From contig NZ_JAKGSD010000045.1 in NCBI RefSeq assembly GCF_021654135.1, positions 1 through 64,000 on the forward strand: a stretch of DNA of 64,000 nt, given 5' to 3'. Under the pieces are notes generated by a model. That model made no database searches and had not been told where the DNA came from. It worked only from the letters and a program-made list of their open reading frames with translations. The position numbers were made by a program, and so were the translations under genes. This DNA is from Amycolatopsis tucumanensis (lineage in GTDB: Bacteria > Actinomycetota > Actinomycetes > Mycobacteriales > Pseudonocardiaceae). Shown piece after piece: positions 19,067 to 28,344 of this stretch. Numbering within the stretch: the first letter of the stretch is position 1; every line of letters begins with the position of its first letter.

Positions 19067-20393
19067 TGGCGTTGAAGCGGTCCAGCGCGACCTTGCGTTC
19101 CTGCGCGTGGTCGACCATCGGGGCCGGGTAGTCCTTCGGCGGGTGCGGCAGCTTCCACGGCTGGTGCACGGCCTTGCCGGGGATCTCACGCAGCTCCGGG
19201 ACGTACTTGCGCACGTAGGCGCCGTCCGGGTCGAACTTCTCGCCCTGTCTGGTGGGGTTGAAGACGCGGAAGAACGGCGCCGGGTCGGTGCCGGTGCCCG
19301 CGACCCACTGCCAGTTCAGCTGGTTGGACGCCAGGTCGCCGTCCACGAGGTGGTTCATGAAGTGCCGGGCGCCCAGCCACCACGGCTGGTGCAGGTCCTT
19401 GACCAGGAAGCTCGCGACGATCATCCGGACGCGGTTGTGCATCCAGCCCTCGGCGAGCAGCTGCCGCATCCCCGCGTCGACGATCGGGTACCCGGTGCGG
19501 CCGTCGCGCCAGCGGTCGAAGGACTCCTGGTCGGTGTCGTACGCCAGTTTGTCGAAGCGCTCGTCGTAGTTCTCGCGCGCGGTTTCCGGGCGGTGGTGGA
19601 GCACGTCGGCGTAGAACTCGCGCCAGGCCAGTTCGCTGCGCAGCGATTCGGCGTCCTTGCCGTGCCGCGTGTCGAGGTCTGCCAGGACGGTGCGCGGGTG
19701 GATGCAGCCCCAGCGCAGGTACGGCGAGAGGCGCGTGGTGGCCGGCCGGTCCGGGCGGTCGCGGTCGGTCGCGTAGCCGTCCAAGCCGCCGTCGAGGAAC
19801 TTCTCCCACACCTCGTGCGCGGCGGCTTCACCCGGTCGCGGCAGGGTCATCGAGCCGAGGTCGGGTTTCTCGGGGAGGCGGAAGGGTTTCTCCGGTTCGA
19901 TCCAGTCCACTGTGGAGCCGGGGGCGGGGGCACGCCGGCCGTGCCGGCACCAGGCGCGGTAGAACGCGCTGAAGACCCGGTAGGGCTCGCCGTCGGGTTT
20001 CGTGATGCGCCCCGGGGTGACCGCGTAGGCCGAACCGCACTCCACCCACTCGATCTCCCCCAGCGCGTCGGCCACCGCCCGGTCGCGGCGGCTCCCGTAC
20101 GGCGCCGTGTCGGTGCTGACGTGCACGCTTTCCGCACCGATCGACCGCGCCACCCGGGGCACCTCGCGGACCGGGTCGCCGCGCACCACCATCAACCGCC
20201 CGTCCAGGCTCTCCGCCAGCGCCTCCAGGCACCCGTACAGGAACGCCTGCCGTGGCTTGCCCGCCGGTTTCAACAGCGCGTCGTCGAGCACGTACAGCGC
20301 GAGCACCCGTGAGGCGCGTGCGCTCGCGCTCACCAGCGCGGGCAGATCGGCGAGCCGCAAATCGCGCCGAAACCATAACAAGGCGGTACTCAC
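19059..20393 (-). CDS. phr: deoxyribodipyrimidine photolyase
   Basis: 444 residues, class I CPD photolyase/cryptochrome family. The N-terminal Rossmann domain begins TALLWFRRDLRLADLPAL; the C-terminal FAD domain holds RSELAWREFYADVL, WRDGRTGYPIVDAGMRQL and WMHNRVRMIVASFL, with the conserved Trp and Asn residues around the flavin. It uses blue light to split UV-induced pyrimidine dimers. In RDLRLxD-PAL the usual Asn is Leu here, in the antenna domain, a minor change. It is monocistronic. Confidence 0.94.
   Translation of the reverse strand: MSTALLWFRRDLRLADLPALVSASARASRVLALYVLDDALLKPAGKPRQAFLYGCLEALAESLDGRLMVVRGDPVREVPRVARSIGAESVHVSTDTAPYGSRRDRAVADALGEIEWVECGSAYAVTPGRITKPDGEPYRVFSAFYRAWCRHGRRAPAPGSTVDWIEPEKPFRLPEKPDLGSMTLPRPGEAAAHEVWEKFLDGGLDGYATDRDRPDRPATTRLSPYLRWGCIHPRTVLADLDTRHGKDAESLRSELAWREFYADVLHHRPETARENYDERFDKLAYDTDQESFDRWRDGRTGYPIVDAGMRQLLAEGWMHNRVRMIVASFLVKDLHQPWWLGARHFMNHLVDGDLASNQLNWQWVAGTGTDPAPFFRVFNPTRQGEKFDPDGAYVRKYVPELREIPGKAVHQPWKLPHPPKDYPAPMVDHAQERKVALDRFNAIT
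19906..19916. repeat. TCCACAGTGGA palindrome, copy 3 (reverse form)
   Basis: TCCACTGTGGA, the opposite-strand form, inside the photolyase gene. Confidence 0.8.
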
Positions 20394-20504
20394 GGCCTCC
20401 GACTCTAGGCGATCCGGGGTAATCCGGCTCAGCGACTACTCGATCGGGAACGCCGGTGACCCTGCGTACGTCTAGATCATGTGCGGCAGACACCGGAGAA
20501 CCCC

Positions 20505-23243
20505 GTGTTCGAGGGCGCCCATGCCCTGGTCGACCTCGTCAGGACGCTGTACCGGCGCCCGGGTCTGAGCAGGCGGGACCCGGAGCTGCGCATCCGCGGC
20601 GACGTGCCGCTCCCCCTGGTCTGCCTGCTGCGCAAGCCGGGCTCGGCGAAGTTCCTGCCGCGGCTGGGCGCTCAGCTGGACGTCGAACTCCGGCAGGTCC
20701 CGCACGCCTACCTCGACGCGAACGCGGTGCGCAACCCGGCGGTCCTGCCGCTGCTGGAGGAGCTGCACGACCGCCTCGGCGCGGACGCGTTCGGCCGCGG
20801 TCACCTCAAGCACTTCGACCACTACCGGCTCGCGACCTGGCTGACCGAGCGCTCCCTGCCACGCGCGGAGGGCAAGGGCGACCGGCCGATCGTGCGGCTG
20901 CTGCGCGACTGGACCGGGCAGCGCGGGCCGGGTGGCGCGGACGCGGCGGTCGACCACGTGCCGGCCGGTGGGTGGAGCAAGGTCGCGCTGAGCGTGCTGT
21001 GGTGGATCCTGCGGTACTTCGGGTTCCGGTGGGGCCGTCACCGCGTGCCCGGGCTTGGCCGGGAGAGCCGCTGGTTCATGCGCCAGCCGTTCATGGTCCC
21101 GCGCCACTCGGCGGACTTCCTCGGGTTCGCCGAGCGCCTGACCCGGGACCGGCTCGGATCGGAGAACCCCGAGCAGCTCAAGAAACTGCTCGTGCACGCG
21201 TTCCTGCAGGATCTGCGCGAGGCGTACCGCCGACGGAAGCTGCGGTTCCTGCCGCGGCGGCGGGGCTGGCGGCGCACGGCGTACGTGACCGTGCTGCTCG
21301 ACAACGTCACCGAGGCCAACGGCGGCTGGGAACTGCTCCGGCTGATCAACGAGGTGCGCAACGAAACGGGCGACCTGGACCCGCTGCTGATCATCACCGC
21401 GAGCGACGAACGCCCGCCGCCGGCCGCGGAGTCGGTCGCGGGGGCCGAGCCGGCCGCCCGCGCCACCCGGGCGTGGTCGACGTGGAAGCACCGGCTGCCG
21501 GGCCGGCGGCAGATGCTGGCCGGCGACGCGCGGTACCTGTTCATCGACCTGCCCAAGCCGTCGGTGACGATCACCCCGGAGGACGCCGGCGTGTGGGAGG
21601 ACCGGCAGGCCGGGCCGGTCACGCCGCCGTGGATCGCGCGTCGCGGGGTGCTCGAACTGGCTGTGGCGGCGCTGTTGGTGGTGAGCCTCGCGCCGACCGC
21701 GGTGCAGGTGAACGAGTACTGGGGCGCGCACTGCTCGTTCTTCCGGGCGGGGTTGTCCTCGGGCGTGGCCACGAAGGTCGTGGACGCGCAGTGCGTCGGC
21801 TACAGCGACAACGCGCGCCAGGTCTTCGGGGAGAACGAACGTCTGCGGCAGGCGCAGTTGCTGGTGTTCGCGGAGAACGCGAAGGCCGAGGAGCTGCACC
21901 GCGCCAACCCGGGACGCGCGTACGTGAGCCTGGTGTACCTGGCGGGGCTGACGAACAACGAGCACTCGCCGGCGACCGCCCACGCCGTCGCCGAGGAACT
22001 GGAAGGCGTGGTGATCCGGCAGCGTGAGCAGAACGACCCGTCGTCGAGCGTGAAGCCGCTGCTGCGGGTGGTCGTGGCCAACGGCGGGACCGGGATGTCG
22101 GCCGCGGACGTGGTGACCCGGGACATGCTGGTCCCGTTGATCGAGGGCGATCCGCGGATCCTCGGGGTGCTCGGGTTCGACCGGAGCGTCGCGCAGACCG
22201 AGCAGGCGATCGCGGAGCTGGGTGCCCACGGGATTTCGGCGCTGGGCACGACGTTGACGGCGGTGGGGCTGGCGGAGCGGTCGCCGCTGTACTTCCAGCT
22301 GGTGCCGGACAACACCCAGCAGGCCGAGTTGCTGGCCGGGTACGCGCGGTACGTGGGTGCGCCGAAGGTGACGATCTACCACCCGCCGCTGGATCCGGGG
22401 AACAGCTATGTGAGCACGCTGGTCGAGGTGGTGCGGCAGCGGTTGGCCGGGATCGAGGTGGCGAGCCAGGGCTGGACCACGAGTGTCGGGTCGTTGCCGT
22501 CGCTGTGCCGGGATTCGGCCGATCGGAGCAGCGAAATCGTGTTCTACGCGGGGCGGGAGACCGAGTTCGGTGATTTCCTGCGCACGGTGCGGAGCAATTG
22601 TGCCGAGCCGCGGAAACTGCCGCGAATCGTCGCCGACGACGCGGTGTCTCGGTTCGTGGCGCACGCGCCGGACCGGAATCGCAGCGAGCTGAACGGGATT
22701 CCCGTCTCCTACGTCGGGATGGGCAGCCCGGTGGTGCTCGGCGGGCAGGCGTGCGTGGACGGACGGCCCGGGGCGCTGCCCGGTGGCGGGCCCGCGCTGG
22801 ACGCGTTCTGCGCCGGCTACGCCGATCTGTTGCGGGACTTGCGGAAGCTGCCCCCGGAGGAGGCGCCGACGACGCCGTGGGCCGGGGAGCGGGTGGGCGG
22901 CCTCTACGACGCGGCCGGGTTCTTCCTGGACGCGGCCCGGCGGTTGCCGCTCCTCGGGGGCGGCGCGGGGGCTTCCGGCGCTTCGGGCGCTTCCGTTGCG
23001 GTGGCCCCGAACCGGGCGGCGGTGGCGCAGCAGTTCCGCGAGATGACCTTCCAGGGCGCGACCGGGGAGATCAGTTTCGCGAGGTCCCGGATCGCGAACG
23101 ACCGGAGCCTGGCGATCCTGACGATCGCGAACATCTCCCGGCTCGACGGCCCGGACGGCGTGCCCACGTGCGCATACCTGGTGGGCAAGCTGTACAGCGA
23201 AAACGAGCCCCGCGAGGCGAATGGGTGCCCGGCGGCGAGGTGA
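20505..23243 (+). CDS. receptor-like protein: degenerate NTPase-like domain + membrane helix + periplasmic-binding-like domain
   Basis: 912 residues from the GTG at 20505 (GGAG seven bases upstream); a GTG eight codons earlier is also open. Residues 1-380 look cytoplasmic and follow a P-loop NTPase plan in ruined form: PLPLVCLLRKPGSAKF (35-50) occupies the Walker A position without the GKT/S core, and YVTVLLDNVTEANGG (260-274) plus LLIITASDERPP (about 294-305) resemble Walker B and sensor strands. One membrane helix spans about 383-403. Residues 404-912 are a type I periplasmic-binding/receptor-family domain related to branched-chain amino-acid binding proteins (VVVANGGTGMSAAD, then VLGFDRSVAQTEQAIAELG). 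No ABC permease is adjacent, so a sensor rather than a transporter subunit is inferred. Confidence 0.75.
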   Translation: MFEGAHALVDLVRTLYRRPGLSRRDPELRIRGDVPLPLVCLLRKPGSAKFLPRLGAQLDVELRQVPHAYLDANAVRNPAVLPLLEELHDRLGADAFGRGHLKHFDHYRLATWLTERSLPRAEGKGDRPIVRLLRDWTGQRGPGGADAAVDHVPAGGWSKVALSVLWWILRYFGFRWGRHRVPGLGRESRWFMRQPFMVPRHSADFLGFAERLTRDRLGSENPEQLKKLLVHAFLQDLREAYRRRKLRFLPRRRGWRRTAYVTVLLDNVTEANGGWELLRLINEVRNETGDLDPLLIITASDERPPPAAESVAGAEPAARATRAWSTWKHRLPGRRQMLAGDARYLFIDLPKPSVTITPEDAGVWEDRQAGPVTPPWIARRGVLELAVAALLVVSLAPTAVQVNEYWGAHCSFFRAGLSSGVATKVVDAQCVGYSDNARQVFGENERLRQAQLLVFAENAKAEELHRANPGRAYVSLVYLAGLTNNEHSPATAHAVAEELEGVVIRQREQNDPSSSVKPLLRVVVANGGTGMSAADVVTRDMLVPLIEGDPRILGVLGFDRSVAQTEQAIAELGAHGISALGTTLTAVGLAERSPLYFQLVPDNTQQAELLAGYARYVGAPKVTIYHPPLDPGNSYVSTLVEVVRQRLAGIEVASQGWTTSVGSLPSLCRDSADRSSEIVFYAGRETEFGDFLRTVRSNCAEPRKLPRIVADDAVSRFVAHAPDRNRSELNGIPVSYVGMGSPVVLGGQACVDGRPGALPGGGPALDAFCAGYADLLRDLRKLPPEEAPTTPWAGERVGGLYDAAGFFLDAARRLPLLGGGAGASGASGASVAVAPNRAAVAQQFREMTFQGATGEISFARSRIANDRSLAILTIANISRLDGPDGVPTCAYLVGKLYSENEPREANGCPAAR

Positions 23244-23846
23244 GGGGTTCTTTTGCGGGGGTAGCTCGGGTTGGGGCGGGGTGCTCGGGCTGGGGCGGGG
23301 TGCTCGGGTTGGCGGGGTCGAGTTGGCGAGTGGCGGGCTGCTCGGTTGGCGGGGTGCTCGATTGGCCCGGTGCTCGGGCTGGCGGGGTACCCGGAAACGG
23401 GTCGCCTGCGGGGTGCTCGGGTTGGGGCGGGGTGCTCGGTTGGCCGGTTGAGCGCGGTGTCCGGCGGGCGGGATGACGGCGAGGTACTGACTTGGCCGGA
23501 TGGCTCGATGCTCGCTCGGCGGGGTGATGGCGCGGCGCTCGGCTGGCCGGCTGGCGGGGTGCTCGGTTGGCCGGGTGCCCCGGCCGGCGGGGTGCTCGAT
23601 TGGCGGCGTGCGCGCGTTTCTCTGGTTGGCGGTTCCCCGGGCCGGTGCGTCGCTCGGGTTGGCGGGTTGCACGGATGTGCTCCGGCGGGCACGGCTCGGG
23701 ACCCTGCGCGCGGTATCCGGCGGGCGAGATGACCACTCGCAGCCGTACCAAACGAACACTCGCGCGAGAACACCACTCACATGAGATGGCCACCGGTAGC
23801 CGCATCAATGGGCCAACCGCGCCAATACGCCTCCCGGAAAACAAGA
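23244..23846. other. gene-free G-rich region
   Basis: About 600 bases between the receptor-like gene and the citrate synthase terminator carry no supportable gene. Open frames on the minus strand translate to Pro/Arg/Ala/His repeats and simply reflect the DNA repeats annotated at 23263-23735. Confidence 0.7.
23263..23735. repeat. degenerate G-rich interspersed repeats
   Basis: The word TGCTCGG followed by GTTGG or GCTGG and CGGGG recurs about ten times between 23280 and 23605 at intervals of roughly 16-20 bases, then more loosely. A second, longer unit (GCGCGGTGTCCGGCGGGCGG at 23452, GCGCGGTATCCGGCGGGCGA at 23708) occurs twice, 256 bases apart, each followed by GATGAC. The many GGGG runs give the plus strand quadruplex-forming potential. 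No mobile element gene is near. Confidence 0.75.
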
Positions 23847-23874
23847 ACGGCGCGCCCCGCCAGGGACGCGCCGT
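23847..23874 (-). terminator. intrinsic terminator of the citrate synthase gene
   Basis: ACGGCGCG and CGCGCCGT form a perfect eight-base stem with a 12-base loop, 18 bases after the stop codon. On the minus strand it is followed by a T-rich tail (TTCTTGTTTTCC). Confidence 0.85.
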
Positions 23875-23891
23875 CAGGGAACGCAGCAGAG

Positions 23892-25202
<1,311 letters not shown>

Positions 25203-25395
25203 GCAGGTCGTCCCTCTCACGGTCACACGGGCCGGCAGCTCCTGCAGGTCACACAGGCAGCTTCGTGAACGCGCGTGACCGGAAATCGTCCGCGCACACC
25301 GCCCCGCTGGGGTATTAATTCTCCCATTACGCTAGTCGAACAACGGGCCTTCGCGCAGCCATTGTGTTACCTAGAGCAAACCGTTGGGATCAGGT
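25203..25395. other. citrate synthase leader and promoter region
   Basis: 193 bases between two minus-strand genes. The only AT-rich part, about 25310-25330 (GTATTAATTCTCCCATTACG on the plus strand), is the likely core promoter of the citrate synthase gene, which would give a leader of about 110 bases. No clear hairpin or known leader motif is visible. Confidence 0.4.
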
Positions 25396-26316
25396 TCACA
25401 CCATCTCGGCCGCGGTGGGCGGCTCGGCGCCACTCCGCGAGACGGTGATGGACGCAGCCCTGGCCGCGAAAGTCAAGGCCTCGCGCCAGCCGGACTCACC
25501 CAGATCCGTGAGCGTGCCCACATTCCGATCGTGCAGCCACGACAGCAGCGCGCCCTGCACCGTGTCGCCGGCGCCGATCGTGTCCACCAGTTGCGCGGGC
25601 GCGGACGGTACCGAAACGGTCACGGATCCGGTGTGGACGGCCAGACCGTCGCCGCCGCGGGTCAGGACGACGGCGTCGACCCCGGCGTCCAGCCACGACT
25701 TGATCGCCGCGTCCAGCCCGGCGGCGCCGGCCAGCCACTCGCCGTCGTCGTCGGACAGCTTCAGCAGGCGCACGTCCGGCAGCCACGAGGTGAACCGGCG
25801 GCGGTAGCCGTCGGCGTCGGCGATGAGGTCGGCCCGGATGTTCGGGTCCAGCGCGGTCAGCACCCCGCGGGCGGCTTCGCGGCGCAGCACCGTCTCGTAA
25901 CTGGTGGCGCCGGGCTCCAGGACCATGCCGAGCGTGCCCAGGCACAGCACGGTGACGTCCTCGGGCAGCGGGCCCGGGTCGGCGACGAGCCGGTCGGCCG
26001 TGCCCTCGGTGTAGAAGGTGTAGCTCGCCGACCCGTTCGGCGCGAGCGCCACCACGGCGAGGGTCGTGTTCTCCGGACCCTCCTGCACCATCGATATGTC
26101 GACGTTCGACGCCGTCAGCCGGTCCCGCAGGGCCTGGCCGAAGCGGTCGGTCGAGATCCGGGACAGGAACGCGGTCGGCGTGCCGAGCCGCCCGGCCGCG
26201 AGGGCCACGTTGTACGGGCCGCCGCCGAGGCGCGGCACCAGGGACGTCAGGCCGTCGTTCGTCTTCTCGGCACCCGGCACCAGGTCGACCAGCGCCTCAC
26301 CACCCACCACGATCAC
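25396..26316 (-). CDS. PfkB-family carbohydrate kinase (fructokinase-like)
   Basis: 306 residues. Signature 1 region PRLGGGPYNVALAAGRLG is near residues 28-45, and signature 2 DTIGAGDTVQGALLSW near 245-260 holds the catalytic Asp and anion hole. The asparagine-rich first strand (VVGGEALVDLVPG) fits ribokinase-family sugar kinases. Predicted to phosphorylate a sugar such as fructose. The GTG start overlaps the TGA of the upstream TetR gene, so the two are coupled, an unusual partnership for a sugar kinase. Confidence 0.9.
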   Translation of the reverse strand: MIVVGGEALVDLVPGAEKTNDGLTSLVPRLGGGPYNVALAAGRLGTPTAFLSRISTDRFGQALRDRLTASNVDISMVQEGPENTTLAVVALAPNGSASYTFYTEGTADRLVADPGPLPEDVTVLCLGTLGMVLEPGATSYETVLRREAARGVLTALDPNIRADLIADADGYRRRFTSWLPDVRLLKLSDDDGEWLAGAAGLDAAIKSWLDAGVDAVVLTRGGDGLAVHTGSVTVSVPSAPAQLVDTIGAGDTVQGALLSWLHDRNVGTLTDLGESGWREALTFAARAASITVSRSGAEPPTAAEMV

Positions 26317-26918
26317 GGGCGAGATGCTAGCCCGCCGAGCAACAGTTCGGACAACGCCGTGAAGGCCTCCGCGTCCGACACCCCGGTCCGCGAGCCGACC
26401 ACCCCGGTCTGGATGGCCTCGACGAGCACCGCGGCCATCTCCGCGATGAGCGTCGCGTGCACGTCCCGGAACACCCCGTCCGCGACGCCCTTGGCGATGA
26501 ACGACCGGATCTTCGCCGCCGCGGCCCTGCTGTTCAGCTCGTAGGCCGCGCGCGCCGGGGCGAAGTCGTTGATGTCCCGCATGAACGCCGGGGACGCCCG
26601 GTTCAGGTACTCGGCGATGCCGCTGAGGTAGACGCCGATGATCTCGCGCGCGTCCTCGATGCCGGCGGTCCGCTCGTCGAGCAGGTCGGCGGCGCCCTTG
26701 AAGTAGTGCGCCACGACGCGGACGGCGAGCTGTTCCTTGCTCGGCGCCAGCGCGTACAGCGTCGACTTCGAGCAGTGCGTCTTCGCGGCCAGGTCGTCGA
26801 GCGTGAAGTGGACGAAGCCCTCGACCAGGAACAACTCCTCCAGCTCGGCGAGCAGCGCCCGCTGCCGGGCGGTCAGCGCCTTGCCGCCCGGGGGTCGTAG
26901 CGCCTCGCGACTGGTCAT
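26313..26918 (-). CDS. TetR family transcriptional regulator
   Basis: 201 residues. Helix-turn-helix at about 22-62 (LDDLAAKTHCSKSTLYALAPSKEQL). The ATG at 26918 gives a protein of normal length; the frame is open upstream but overlaps the divergent gene. It faces the acyl-CoA dehydrogenase gene across a 70-base gap with repeated GTAC-type elements, so it most likely represses that gene and itself. Its 3' end overlaps the kinase start (GTGA). Confidence 0.9.
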   Translation of the reverse strand: MTSREALRPPGGKALTARQRALLAELEELFLVEGFVHFTLDDLAAKTHCSKSTLYALAPSKEQLAVRVVAHYFKGAADLLDERTAGIEDAREIIGVYLSGIAEYLNRASPAFMRDINDFAPARAAYELNSRAAAAKIRSFIAKGVADGVFRDVHATLIAEMAAVLVEAIQTGVVGSRTGVSDAEAFTALSELLLGGLASRP

Positions 26919-26936
26919 CGGACCACCGTATGTGCT

Positions 26937-26973
26937 GTACTGGAGACGATTACAGAGTACTGTTTTGAGTACA
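26937..26973. promoter_or_regulatory. operator region between divergent TetR and acyl-CoA dehydrogenase genes
   Basis: The near-palindrome ACAG-AGTA-CTGT (26952-26963) is flanked by further GTACT and GAGTAC elements at 26937 and 26967. This AT-richer stretch lies in the short gap where both promoters must sit, as expected for a TetR operator. Confidence 0.5.
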
Positions 26974-26988
26974 CTTCCGGAGGCAAAG

Positions 26989-28125
26989 ATGCCGGTCGAC
27001 CGCCTGCTCCCCGGCCGCGAGTACGAGGACCTGCTCGCGCTGGCGACGGAACTGGCCCGCGACGAGCTCAAGCCGCTCGCCGCCGAGTACGAGGAGGCCG
27101 AGCGCTTCCCGCGCGAGCAGTTCCGGCTGCTCGGCAAGTCGGGCCTGCTCGGGCTGCCGTACTCCGAGCGCTGGGGCGGCGGCGAGGTGCCGTACGAGGT
27201 GTACCTGCAGGTCCTGGAGGAGATCGCGGCCGCGTGGATGTCGGTCGGCGTCGGGCTGTCCGTGCACACCATGTCCTGCTACGCGCTGGCCCACTACGGC
27301 ACCGACGAGCAGCGCGACCGGTGGCTGCCGGACATGCTCGAGGGGCAGCTGCTGGGTGCGTACGCGCTGTCGGAGTCGCACGCCGGGTCCGACGCGGCGG
27401 CGCTGTCGACGCGGGCGCGGCTGGACGGTGACCAGTACGTCGTCAACGGCACGAAGGCGTGGATCACGCACGGCGGCGAGGCCGACTTCTACACGACGAT
27501 GGTGCGCACCGGCGAGTCCGAGATCTCGTGCCTGCTGGTGGACGGCGGCACGCCGGGCCTGTCCGCGGCGCCGCCGGAGCGGAAGATGGGGCTCACCGGG
27601 TCGACCACCGCGCAGATGATCTTCGCCGACGCGCGGGTGGACGCCGACCGGCTGATCGGCCCGGCGGGCGCCGGAATGCGCATCGCGCTGTCCTCATTGG
27701 ACTCCGGACGACTCGGGATCGCCGCCTGCGCGGTGGGTCTGGCGCAGGCGGCGCTCGACGAGGCCGTCGCGTACGCGAAGGGCCGCACGCAGTTCGGCAA
27801 GCCGATCATCGACTTCCAGGGGCTGGAGTTCCTGCTCGCCGACATGGCCGCCGCGGTCGACTCGGCGCGCGCGACGTACCTGGACGCGGCGCGGCGGCGC
27901 GACCGCGGGATGCCGTTCGGCCGCCAGGCGTCGGTCGCGAAGCTGATCGCGACCGACGCGGCGATGAAGGTGACCACCGACGCCGTCCAGGTCCTCGGCG
28001 GCGCCGGGTACACGCGGGACTTCCCGGTGGAGCGCTACATGCGGGAGGCGAAGGTGCCGCAGATCTTCGAGGGCACCAACCAGATCCAGCGCATGGTGAT
28101 CGCGCGGCACCTGAAGCGCGCCTGA
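26989..28125 (+). CDS. acyl-CoA dehydrogenase
   Basis: 378 residues. AYALSESHAGSDAAAL near 121-136 binds FAD and substrate, GLTGSTTAQMIF lies near 203-214, and the C-terminal QIFEGTNQIQRMVIARHL places the catalytic Glu in FEGT near residue 363. A strong ribosome site (CCGGAGG) precedes the ATG at 26989. Compared with the enzyme at 3983 it shows the typical short-chain pattern (FGKPIIDFQGLEFLLADMA). Probably repressed by the divergent TetR. Confidence 0.93.
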   Translation: MPVDRLLPGREYEDLLALATELARDELKPLAAEYEEAERFPREQFRLLGKSGLLGLPYSERWGGGEVPYEVYLQVLEEIAAAWMSVGVGLSVHTMSCYALAHYGTDEQRDRWLPDMLEGQLLGAYALSESHAGSDAAALSTRARLDGDQYVVNGTKAWITHGGEADFYTTMVRTGESEISCLLVDGGTPGLSAAPPERKMGLTGSTTAQMIFADARVDADRLIGPAGAGMRIALSSLDSGRLGIAACAVGLAQAALDEAVAYAKGRTQFGKPIIDFQGLEFLLADMAAAVDSARATYLDAARRRDRGMPFGRQASVAKLIATDAAMKVTTDAVQVLGGAGYTRDFPVERYMREAKVPQIFEGTNQIQRMVIARHLKRA

Positions 28126-28291
28126 GCCGATGCGGCGCCGCTGCGTGTGCGACTCGGGCGGCTGAACGCAGACCTCGCGCGGCGGAGCGCGGGACTCGCG
28201 CGGCCCTCGCGGGCGTGAGTTCCGCGAGCGCGGGGCGCGACGAGCGTGAGCCATCGCGGCGCCGCTGAGCACGGGACTCGCGTGGCGGATC
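28126..28291. repeat. short GGGACTCGCG repeats in gene-free DNA
   Basis: The 10-mer GGGACTCGCG occurs at 28191, 28274 and 28294, with an inverted copy at 28310, and related words (GCGACTCGGGCGG, CCTCGCGCGGCGGAGCGC) fill the 219-base gap between two convergent genes. The array ends in the perfect hairpin annotated next. Confidence 0.65.
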
Positions 28292-28320
28292 GTGGGACTC
28301 GCGAGACCCGCGAGTCCCAC
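28292..28320. terminator. perfect 12-bp stem hairpin
   Basis: GTGGGACTCGCG pairs with CGCGAGTCCCAC around AGACC. It lies between the acyl-CoA dehydrogenase and the convergent amidohydrolase gene and can end transcripts from both sides. Confidence 0.75.
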
Positions 28321-28344
28321 CTTCGAGGGCGGCGCCCCCGGGAC

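Noticed and set aside
23263-23735. CRISPR-like array
   Set aside because: Units are short, irregularly spaced and diverged, with no constant-length spacers and no cas genes.
20472-23780. 1,102-residue open frame on the minus strand
   Set aside because: It is an antisense shadow of the receptor-like gene plus the G-rich repeats; its translation is Arg/Pro/His-rich low-complexity sequence with no domain, and codon use fits the plus-strand gene.
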